Part shown: positions 14,441 through 20,041 of the stretch, piece by piece
How the letters are laid out: each line of letters begins with the position of its first letter
Position numbering within the stretch: the stretch's first letter is position 1
From: a virus
Length of the DNA: 31,829 nucleotides
Virus record (IMG/VR): IMGVR_UViG_3300024346_000306
Coordinates: 1 to 31,829 of that record
Direction: 5' to 3' (one strand)
Translations under genes and position numbers: made by a program
The notes under the pieces: model-generated
Seen by the model: the letters and a program-made list of their open reading frames with translations, nothing else
Told to the model about the DNA's origin: nothing
Database searches by the model: none

Positions 14441-15652
14441 TTAAAATAATAGTGTTTCAAAAGTTTCGTGTAGCCCAACCTTAATCACTTCAACTTTATT
14501 TGGATCATAACTGACTTGTGCAAGTGCTTCACTCACGCTATTGGCATGTTCCAGTCCGTCCCATTGCATGGCGATCGAGATATATTCGGACAAATCGGTT
14601 TTGTTCTCCAAATACTCATGCGCTACAGATTCTATGAATTTTGGGTTATCCGCAAGCTTGATAAATTCGTTGTAAATCGTCCCACGAGTAGCCCCATTGT
14701 CTAATTGCCCTGACCACCACTGCAATCCCCCCTCTTCACCTTCGCGACCTAACACAGATTTATATACATCTTTTATAAAATCGAAATTTGACTTGCTGCC
14801 ATACCTATGCTGCCCCTCTGCTGAGTTGATTAAGGCATCGGAAATTGAAACTTTATCTCCACCTTTAGCTACTTGATCAGACCACCATTTCATCCCACCT
14901 ACTTCTGCTGGTCGCTTTAGTATACAGGCATATTGCTGGGCCACAATCTCCTTTGCGTTCGTGTACTCGAAGTCCATGCCCATAAATCCGGTAGCAACCG
15001 TAGCGGAGATTAAATCCTTGCCGAAGGGCTGGTTATTCGCGTTTATACCTGGTATTTCGGAAAATGGGATTTTCCCATATCCATTAGTTCCCCACCCAGT
15101 CCACGAATTCAAAACGTTATAACTTTGTGTTGACTGGTCAACACCGGTTATTACGTACGCATGTGGACCAACCATCGGCGAGCTAATACTACTGCCATTA
15201 CCGAACTGGTCATGCACCCACGCTGTGATAACAACGGGCTTGCCTTGCGATAAATATTCAGTTATCTCAGATGCAAAACCACCGGAATGCTGGTACATAT
15301 TAAGCCATTTATATCCACCCACTTTCTGAGTTGATGCTAGTTCGTGTACATCTTCGCTTGGCTTTGTGTATAGATTGTGAGAACCGTACGTAAATGCAGA
15401 TTCTGGCGCAACACCTATTGTTTTAGCTGCAAACCAAGCTACATCTATATTTGAGCCACAGTCAACTGTGAATTTATTCATCAAAATACGCGTATCGTTA
15501 TACAGTTGCTGCTCAGACAGCGGTGCAACGGGTTTGCCAGCTATGCGAGCTTGCATTTCTAATGTCCGTGAAATTGCATATGCAAGACACGAGTTTTGAT
15601 TACCTTGTTCTTCAGCCTTCAGCATAAAGCCAGATAAATCTACTGTAGTCAT
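14441..15652 (-). CDS. Papain-type (C1) cysteine protease with DUF4214 repeats
   Basis: 403 residues. The N-terminal half has the papain catalytic order: QGNQNSCLAYAIS (Q16 or Q19 oxyanion, C22 nucleophile), GPHAYVITGVD (H164) and NVLNSWTGWGTNGYG (N182 before the canonical SWGxxWGxxGY-like motif). The C-terminal half carries two DUF4214-type repeats (about 235-277 and 289-340) with the YxxxLxRxxxxxGxxWW pattern (LKRPAEVGGMKWWSDQ; LGREGEEGGLQWWSGQ). DUF4214 is usually seen in secreted, surface or S-layer-associated proteins. No signal peptide is visible. It is encoded in an early minus operon, not among virion genes, and overlaps the upstream gene (ATGA). Possible roles are cleavage of a host protein, anti-defence or surface modification; none is proven. 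Confidence 0.8.
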   Translation of the reverse strand: MTTVDLSGFMLKAEEQGNQNSCLAYAISRTLEMQARIAGKPVAPLSEQQLYNDTRILMNKFTVDCGSNIDVAWFAAKTIGVAPESAFTYGSHNLYTKPSEDVHELASTQKVGGYKWLNMYQHSGGFASEITEYLSQGKPVVITAWVHDQFGNGSSISSPMVGPHAYVITGVDQSTQSYNVLNSWTGWGTNGYGKIPFSEIPGINANNQPFGKDLISATVATGFMGMDFEYTNAKEIVAQQYACILKRPAEVGGMKWWSDQVAKGGDKVSISDALINSAEGQHRYGSKSNFDFIKDVYKSVLGREGEEGGLQWWSGQLDNGATRGTIYNEFIKLADNPKFIESVAHEYLENKTDLSEYISIAMQWDGLEHANSVSEALAQVSYDPNKVEVIKVGLHETFETLLF

Positions 15653-16032
15653 GATTTACTCCCTTGTTTGTGAGCCTCGTATGCGTTTAAAAAACTTCTC
15701 ATGGCTCTAATTGAAACAATGTGTCCAATTGACGATTCCCATAAGTTTGCAATCTCCTCGTCGCTCAACTCTGGCGCTGCTTGCTCTGCTTTGACTGCTG
15801 CAATAGCTGCAATAGCGTATTCCTGCATTTGCCCGCTTGTGAATAAGTCATCTGGAACAGCTTCCATAACTTTGTCTGCGCCATCTTGCCAACCATACTC
15901 AGCAGCTTCGTAGCGGTCATGAATACCCCTATCTTCAACACCGCATCCAAGAGCTTGGCAATGTAACTCAGGCCAAATTAGCTCTATTGGCTCTGGCAGC
16001 GGCGGTAGATTTATTTGTGTTGTATCAGTCAT
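15649..16032 (-). CDS. Hypothetical phage accessory protein
   Basis: 127 residues beginning MTDTTQINLPPLPEPIEL, a lead seen in many phage accessory proteins of unknown role. It contains LFTSGQMQEYAIAAIAAVKAE, another recurrent phage motif, and an acidic C-terminal half. There is a GAGGGA ribosome binding site and four-base overlaps with both neighbours. No function can be assigned. Confidence 0.65.
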   Translation of the reverse strand: MTDTTQINLPPLPEPIELIWPELHCQALGCGVEDRGIHDRYEAAEYGWQDGADKVMEAVPDDLFTSGQMQEYAIAAIAAVKAEQAAPELSDEEIANLWESSIGHIVSIRAMRSFLNAYEAHKQGSKS

Positions 16033-16256
16033 TTAGATTCCCTCTTGTTAATTACCCACTCTTGCCCTGAGATGTTCATCAATGAGCGCGGTTCGACTAT
16101 GCAAATAAATTCCATAATTTCCGCACCGTAACCCAGTTTCCATGCTGTTTTCAGTGCCTGGAACTTTGAATATCGTTTCTTTAGGCGCTGACACTTAACT
16201 GCATGTGGATCATAGTCAGGTGGGTAGACAATGAACCGCTTGCGCCTATGTGTCAT
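16029..16256 (-). CDS. Hypothetical basic protein
   Basis: 75 residues from the ATG at 16256; GTG at 16259 is an alternative, but AGAGGAA is better spaced for the ATG. The product is basic (THRRKRFIVYPPDYDPHAVKCQRLKKRYSKFQALKTAWKLG), probably binds nucleic acid or protein partners, and matches no family I recognise. It overlaps the next gene by four bases. Confidence 0.6.
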   Translation of the reverse strand: MTHRRKRFIVYPPDYDPHAVKCQRLKKRYSKFQALKTAWKLGYGAEIMEFICIVEPRSLMNISGQEWVINKRESK

Positions 16257-16264
16257 CACTTCCT

Positions 16265-16867
16265 CTACCCATTGCTCACGAGTTTTATTGCTGCCCCTAA
16301 TTTTGTTAAAATTCTGCGAAATTCTTTTTCTTGTGCAGCCTCAGCAGCAGCCCCAGCAGCCCTAGCAGCAGCCTCAGTAGCCCTATAAGCAGCCCAAACA
16401 GCAGCCGCAGCAGCAGCCTCAGCAGCCTCAGCAGCAGCCCAAGCAGCAACCCAAGCAGCAGCAGCCGCAGCAGCAGCCTCAGCAGCCCCAGCAGCAGCCC
16501 CATAAGCAGACCCAGCAGACCTAGCAGCAGCCGCCGCCGCAGCAGCCCTAGCAGCATCCAGTTCAATCTTAGTCGCTTCACCATTTGCAAATCTTTCAGC
16601 AACTTTTAAAGCATCTTTGCTACGCTGATCTGTCATTAGATGCTCTACTTGCCTTGCACAGAAAACAGCAAATAATCTGATCTCTTTATCGTAACCATTT
16701 ACTGCGCGTAAGCACCAAAGTGCATCGTCTAGTCCGTTACTATCCAACACCTGTAAAATCGATAGGGGCTCATCGTCAGGATTTGATTTATTTAACGTTT
16801 TTAATAACTTCGCCCAACCATCGGCGCATGGTTGAAATTCTCTAATTTTATTCAATGTTGTTTTCAT
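16265..16867 (-). CDS. Phage accessory protein with polyalanine helical repeats
   Basis: 200 residues. The N-terminal 95 residues (TLNKIREFQPCADGWAKLLKTL, DALWCLRA, RLFAVFCARQVEHLMTDQRS) match a recurrent phage/plasmid protein whose C-terminus is a variable Ala-rich tract. Here residues about 104-180 are almost entirely Ala with spaced Trp, Arg, Glu and Tyr, probably one long helix or helical bundle. The final AQEKEFRRILTKLGAAI closes it. The start has AAGGAG and overlaps the upstream stop. Function unknown; the repeat DNA is prone to length change. Confidence 0.7.
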   Translation of the reverse strand: MKTTLNKIREFQPCADGWAKLLKTLNKSNPDDEPLSILQVLDSNGLDDALWCLRAVNGYDKEIRLFAVFCARQVEHLMTDQRSKDALKVAERFANGEATKIELDAARAAAAAAAARSAGSAYGAAAGAAEAAAAAAAAWVAAWAAAEAAEAAAAAAVWAAYRATEAAARAAGAAAEAAQEKEFRRILTKLGAAIKLVSNG

Positions 16868-17268
16868 GTTGGCTCCTTTGGTAGTGGCATAAGCATAAAG
16901 TGCGTAATTAATTCACCGTACGCCCAATCCCAAGCCGTCCCGATTGTGTTATGGATAACACCATCGATTGATGGGGCAACCTGCCCTTTATTATTCATTA
17001 CTAGATACACCACTGGCATTGGCCTAGTCGCGGCCTCAATCGGTTGCCACGTTGTCGCATCCTTCTTCCCTTGCTCGTATGCTTCAGCAAGTCGTGCGTC
17101 TATGTGCTCAATCAGCGCATTGAATGGCTTTGCTGCGTCTACCGGCCACCATCTATAACACTGGCAAAGGTTGTAAAACTCTTCACTCTCAATCGTTAGA
17201 TTTTTCATATTCTCCCGTTCGCATCCTGATTTTTTGCAGTCACCGCCGCAACTAGAGCATTGAGACAT
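16864..17268 (-). CDS. DUF551-like phage protein with Cys-rich N-terminus
   Basis: 134 residues. The C-terminal half has the DUF551-like TTWQPIEAATRPMPVVYLV ... ITHFMLMPLPKEP pattern common in phages, including the terminal xHxMxLPxxP motif. The first 20 residues are Cys-rich (CSSCGGDCKKSGC), possibly metal-binding; a shorter form could start at M21. SD GAGGAA precedes the ATG. Function unknown. Confidence 0.65.
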   Translation of the reverse strand: MSQCSSCGGDCKKSGCERENMKNLTIESEEFYNLCQCYRWWPVDAAKPFNALIEHIDARLAEAYEQGKKDATTWQPIEAATRPMPVVYLVMNNKGQVAPSIDGVIHNTIGTAWDWAYGELITHFMLMPLPKEPT

Positions 17269-17610
17269 TTATTCCTCGTCTACTCGATCAGGGTTGCAAG
17301 TATTTGCACACGATTTGATCCATTCAATCGCATCGCCAACAGTACTAACGAAAGACGCTAGTACGTCACAACCCCCACTAGCCAACCAAAATTTCCCATC
17401 AGGCGATCTGTACCCTGTTTCGATATCGCGCCAGCCGAATCCAGTCAAACGGTCTAAAACCGTGATACTTCCTAGATTTGAATTAAATGCTTGTAGCTGA
17501 CTATAGTCTCCCATGTCAGTAACGGTGTGAAATAGCTCACTAGAGAATGGCGATGATTCGTCAACTCCTTTCCAAACCTCTTTACCATGTTCATTTATGT
17601 ACATTTCCAT
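17269..17610 (-). CDS. Hypothetical protein
   Basis: 113 residues, acidic, with a hydrophobic core pattern (GSITVLDRLTGFGWRDIETGY, FWLASGGCDVLASF) that suggests a compact globular alpha/beta protein. The ribosome binding site AGAGGAA is well spaced for the ATG at 17610. No family is recognised. It sits mid-operon between a 32-codon gene and the DUF551-like gene. Confidence 0.58.
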   Translation of the reverse strand: MEMYINEHGKEVWKGVDESSPFSSELFHTVTDMGDYSQLQAFNSNLGSITVLDRLTGFGWRDIETGYRSPDGKFWLASGGCDVLASFVSTVGDAIEWIKSCANTCNPDRVDEE

Positions 17611-17612
17611 TT

Positions 17613-17711
17613 TTATTCCTCTACTAAGATCATTTGAACTTCACCACATGAGATTTCGTCGTTTTTCCAAAACTCTTCTGTAATGCTTTTTGAAAAAATT
17701 GGTGTTTTCAT
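17613..17711 (-). CDS. Tiny 32-aa protein
   Basis: A 32-codon gene whose ATG overlaps the stop of the preceding gene (ATGA at 17708-17711), the coupling used across this operon. The product MKTPIFSKSITEEFWKNDEI...VQMILVEE is short and acidic. It could be a small inhibitor or a filler peptide that maintains translation coupling. Confidence 0.4.
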   Translation of the reverse strand: MKTPIFSKSITEEFWKNDEISCGEVQMILVEE

Positions 17712-18019
17712 AACATAATCTCCCTAGCAGTTGCAAATGTGATTCCTGCAATATAGGCCTCAAATGAAGTTTGTACGACCACATAAGTATAAGCCCCATC
17801 AACACAACCGAATGGGGATATACCATATTTTTCTGAATACCACTTTTCAAAAGCCATTCGATTGTTATCCCGGCATACCGGTACGGGCACAGGCATCTTT
17901 TTAATATCTTCATCTAGTTGCTTGTAAAGATTTTCCTTAACCCCCTTATCTTTTCTGATTGAGTCCATCATCTTTTCGGCTATCTTTTCAAGTTGAAAAT
18001 AAGCATTCGAATTATTCAT
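17708..18019 (-). CDS. Hypothetical phage protein
   Basis: 103 residues. The NNRMAFEKWYSEKYG ... SFEAYIAG segment resembles a widespread phage motif (AFExWxx... xxAYxAG) of unknown function. The N-terminal part is helical and charged. SD AAGGGA lies inside the end of the upstream gene, and starts and stops overlap on both sides. Confidence 0.62.
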   Translation of the reverse strand: MNNSNAYFQLEKIAEKMMDSIRKDKGVKENLYKQLDEDIKKMPVPVPVCRDNNRMAFEKWYSEKYGISPFGCVDGAYTYVVVQTSFEAYIAGITFATAREIML

Positions 18020-18251
18020 AATCTAATCCCTTAACTTTGAAGCATAATTTATCGAGTTTTTCAGTGTTTACTTTATGCTTGGCCTGCATTTGTTTTTCAA
18101 TCTCTTTGCACATCCTTCTAAACTCTTTCTCTTCTTCCAAATCTTTATACTTTTGAGCTAGTGCGGTGGCCTTTAATTTTTTGTAGAACCATAATTTCAA
18201 ACTAGGTAAAATAGGCGCAAATAATTCGTCAACTAAAGTTTTAGCGGTCAT
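18012..18251 (-). CDS. Hypothetical coiled-coil protein
   Basis: 79 residues from the ATG at 18251, chosen because GGGGAT is correctly spaced before it; the longer reading to 18308 runs through another small gene. The product MTAKTLVDELFAPILPSLKLWFYKKL then EEEKEFRRMCKEIEKQMQAKHKV is a long, highly charged helix, probably coiled-coil. Function unknown. Confidence 0.55.
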   Translation of the reverse strand: MTAKTLVDELFAPILPSLKLWFYKKLKATALAQKYKDLEEEKEFRRMCKEIEKQMQAKHKVNTEKLDKLCFKVKGLDYE

Positions 18252-18253
18252 GA

Positions 18254-18334
18254 TTATCCCCAAAATAAAGAAATAAGTACACAAACAACAGTGATTACAA
18301 AAACACAACTGGCAAAATCAGTAAGACTTCCCAT
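18254..18334 (-). CDS. Tiny 26-aa membrane peptide
   Basis: A 26-codon gene with a strong ribosome binding site (GAAGGAG, six bases from ATG). Product MGSLTDFASCVFVITVVCVL plus ISLFWG: a single transmembrane helix and almost nothing else. It overlaps the upstream 49-aa gene and its stop lies inside the next gene's ribosome binding region. Confidence 0.5.
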   Translation of the reverse strand: MGSLTDFASCVFVITVVCVLISLFWG

Positions 18335-18467
18335 TTCTAGCTCCTTCAATTAATACCCAACCTAGCTGCCTACGGACTTCTTCAATAGTTGGATAAATAG
18401 GTTGTTTGGTTCTATCCCTATTCATCCAATGCCTAACTGCCTCTTTGCTTGGTTTTGTTATTTGCAT
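18318..18467 (-). CDS. Small 49-aa phage protein, first gene of the operon
   Basis: 49 codons. MQITKPSKEAVRHWMNRDRT ... PTIEEVRRQLGWVLIE matches a recurrent small phage protein pattern (KPSKEAVRxWL ... PxxEQIRRELGW). It is the first gene after the paired palindrome promoter at 18512-18541, preceded by GAGGGG. It is presumably made early. Function unknown. Confidence 0.6.
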   Translation of the reverse strand: MQITKPSKEAVRHWMNRDRTKQPIYPTIEEVRRQLGWVLIEGARNGKSY

Positions 18468-18511
18468 TTCATCCCCTCTTCTTTAGGTTTGAATTTCAGC
18501 AACATGATTAT

Positions 18512-18541
18512 ATTGTACAACGTATTCAGGTGTTGTACAAC
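18512..18541 (-). promoter_or_regulatory. Paired-palindrome promoter/operator (copy 1)
   Basis: ATTGTACAAC (18512-18521) and GTTGTACAAC (18532-18541), 20 bp apart. On the minus strand this reads TTGTAC (-35 position), 17 bp, TACAAT (-10 position), about 45 bp before the ATG at 18467. The same arrangement recurs near 20012, 24781 and 27668. Confidence 0.7.
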
Positions 18542-18559
18542 ACTATTTTTTAAAATAGT

Positions 18560-18873
18560 TGTCCCTCATTACATCACCGTGAGGGACGTCGGTTGTTGTT
18601 TGTCGGGCTACCTTCATTTCTACGTACTGCCTCGATCAATGGCTTTAACGGGCTCGGGTACTAGCCGTCCAATTCCAGTCATGCGACTAACAACAAATTT
18701 GAAAACTACGCCCACAATTGCCCGTAGGTCGAGGGTTGCTTTCGCTGGCTCTTTGCAGTTTTCAAATTTGTTACCCCTCTTGCGAAGGGCTTGTACTAAC
18801 CGAATCGGCCATTCTATTTAGCTTCGGTCGCCGTTTATGGAGTGCTGCCGGGTATTCTTAATTCTATCTGGTT
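18560..18873 (-). other. Structured gene-free region (possible ncRNA or gene remnant)
   Basis: No convincing gene starts in the gap between the thymidylate-synthase-like stop and the 18467 operon. The base composition looks richer in G+C than the neighbours. On the minus strand there is a 57-codon stretch without a start (reading ... RKRGNKFENCKEPAKATLDL ... SRMTGIGRLVPEPVKAIDRGST), then in another frame a second open stretch ending VARQTTTDVPHGDVMRDNYF. These may be remains of a frameshifted gene. Several hairpins are present, including 18561-18587 (GTCCCTCA with TGAGGGAC), which could end transcription before copy 1 of the promoter. Confidence 0.4.
18692..18772. repeat. 16-bp perfect inverted repeat
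   Basis: AACAAATTTGAAAACT (18692-18707) is the exact reverse complement of 18757-18772, with 49 bases between. In RNA this would form a stable 16-bp stem inside the gene-free region. Confidence 0.8.
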
Positions 18874-19695
18874 TTATACAGCCATCGTCATTTTGATTGG
18901 CTCACCATGAGAGTAGCCTGCTAAGCGTACTGATGTACGCTTAAATGATGTTACGGGGGCACCTAACGCAGACTCAAGCACTAAAGTCGGGGGCTTGTGA
19001 ATCTCACGTTGTATATACGCCCTTACACCCTCATCATTAGATGTGTATATATGCGCATCGGCTAAAAAGGCAGTTAGCTTTCTAGGTTTTAGCATCAACT
19101 CGTTAGCAATTAGAGTTTGCAATAACGCATAGCTAGCAACATCAAAAGGCAAGCCAAGGGCTATATCAACGGACCGCATATAGAAGCACAAATCTAAAAA
19201 CCCATGAGCAATTGATAGCTGCCACATAACATGGCATGCAGGTAGCGCAACTAATGAGCTATCTTGTGCCTCATCGGGCAACCATGCGGACACTAGCAAA
19301 CGCCTAGAATTTGGGTTTGCTTTGGCTTCCGCAAGTACAAAAGCCAACTGGTCCAAATCCCCCGGTTGGGATCCACGCCAAACGCGACCATAAATAGGAC
19401 CAAGATCTGTGTTATTAGGTCTATTTGTTCTTGCATTAAAATCCGCAAGGTTTGCGTCCCAAATATGACAACCTCGTGCGTGGAATTCACGAATATCGTG
19501 AATTCCATGTATAAAGCATTCAAGCTCGGCTGCAACAACGTTAAATGCTAATTTACGACCTGTTATAGCGGGGAACCCGTCTCGTAAATCAAAATCAATG
19601 ACTTCATGATGCACGCTACGTACTTCTCCGGCACGGGACTTTTTTAAAACACCGTTGGAATAAACACGGCTAATTAGGTTGCGATAGTCTTTCAT
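18874..19695 (-). CDS. Thymidylate-synthase-family enzyme, predicted dCMP-specific
   Basis: 273 residues, full ThyA length. Visible motifs: the helix with E57 of AAELECF, W79 of IWDAN, LGPIYGRVWR (Y102), NPNSRRLLVSAW (R131/R132 phosphate binding), LPACHVMWQL with catalytic C154, FYMRSVDIALGLPFDVASYALL, DAHIY (H215, Y217) and C-terminal IKMTMAV for folate closure. The key oddity is D185 in GLPFD: ThyA enzymes have Asn here (GLPFN), which recognises uracil, while dCMP hydroxymethylases have Asp, and Asn-to-Asp mutants of ThyA prefer dCMP. I therefore predict a dCMP methylase or hydroxymethylase rather than an ordinary thymidylate synthase; which product is made cannot be told. SD AAGG precedes the ATG. 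Confidence 0.82.
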   Translation of the reverse strand: MKDYRNLISRVYSNGVLKKSRAGEVRSVHHEVIDFDLRDGFPAITGRKLAFNVVAAELECFIHGIHDIREFHARGCHIWDANLADFNARTNRPNNTDLGPIYGRVWRGSQPGDLDQLAFVLAEAKANPNSRRLLVSAWLPDEAQDSSLVALPACHVMWQLSIAHGFLDLCFYMRSVDIALGLPFDVASYALLQTLIANELMLKPRKLTAFLADAHIYTSNDEGVRAYIQREIHKPPTLVLESALGAPVTSFKRTSVRLAGYSHGEPIKMTMAV

Positions 19696-19703
19696 AACTT
19701 ACC

Positions 19704-19790
19704 TTAAAATAAATAAATAAAATACATTAAACAATCAGCAATATAATCTGCCAAGACAACCGGGACAAACACAAACGTTATTTGTTTCAT
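19704..19790 (-). CDS. Tiny 28-aa hydrophobic peptide
   Basis: A 28-codon frame between a conserved small gene and the thymidylate-synthase-like gene. MKQITFVFVPVVLADYIADC then LMYFIYLF is largely hydrophobic and could sit in the membrane. The ribosome binding site is weak (AGAAG). It fits the pattern of tiny membrane genes in this phage, but may be chance. Confidence 0.35.
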   Translation of the reverse strand: MKQITFVFVPVVLADYIADCLMYFIYLF

Positions 19791-19798
19791 CTTGACTT

Positions 19799-19969
19799 CT
19801 ATAATAAATCAAAAATGTAATCAGGTTCTAATCCAAGTTCGTCCTGTAGTACCTCTTCTGGATCACAACCATCTGCAACCATATCCCTACACTCTTTTAA
19901 AACTTTACGAGCATCATGTAAATCTAAACCGTCACGTTCCATCAATACTTCAATGATTGGTTGTACCAT
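19799..19969 (-). CDS. Conserved small acidic phage protein (56 aa)
   Basis: 56 residues: VLMERDGLDLHDARKVLKEC ... DPEEVLQDELGLEPDYIFDLL. This pattern (xLMERDGxxxxEAxxLxxEx ... DPEEVLxDExGLEPDYxFDLL) is a recurrent small protein in many phages and mobile elements, role unknown. A strong AGGGGAA precedes the ATG, and it is the first gene after promoter copy 2 (20012-20041). Confidence 0.7.
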   Translation of the reverse strand: MVQPIIEVLMERDGLDLHDARKVLKECRDMVADGCDPEEVLQDELGLEPDYIFDLL

Positions 19970-20011
19970 TTAATTCCCCTGGTTTGTTTTCAAGTGTTGT
20001 GCAATGATTTC

Positions 20012-20041
20012 ATTGTACATCATATTCAAGTGTTGTACAAC
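20012..20041 (-). promoter_or_regulatory. Paired-palindrome promoter/operator (copy 2)
   Basis: ATTGTACATC (20012-20021) and GTTGTACAAC (20032-20041), 20 bp apart, giving TTGTAC-17 bp-TACAAT on the minus strand ahead of the 56-aa gene. It overlaps the last codons of the DNA polymerase gene. A third, weaker half-match, GTTGTGCAAT, lies at 19996-20005. Confidence 0.68.

Noticed and set aside
17641-17913. 90-aa minus-strand frame
   Set aside because: It overlaps the better supported 17708-18019 and 17613-17711 genes in another frame and has no ribosome binding site or coupling.
18402-18821. 139-aa plus-strand frame across the gene-free region
   Set aside because: It runs against all neighbouring early genes, has no ribosome binding site, crosses the promoter palindromes and several hairpins, and its sequence looks like low-information antisense.
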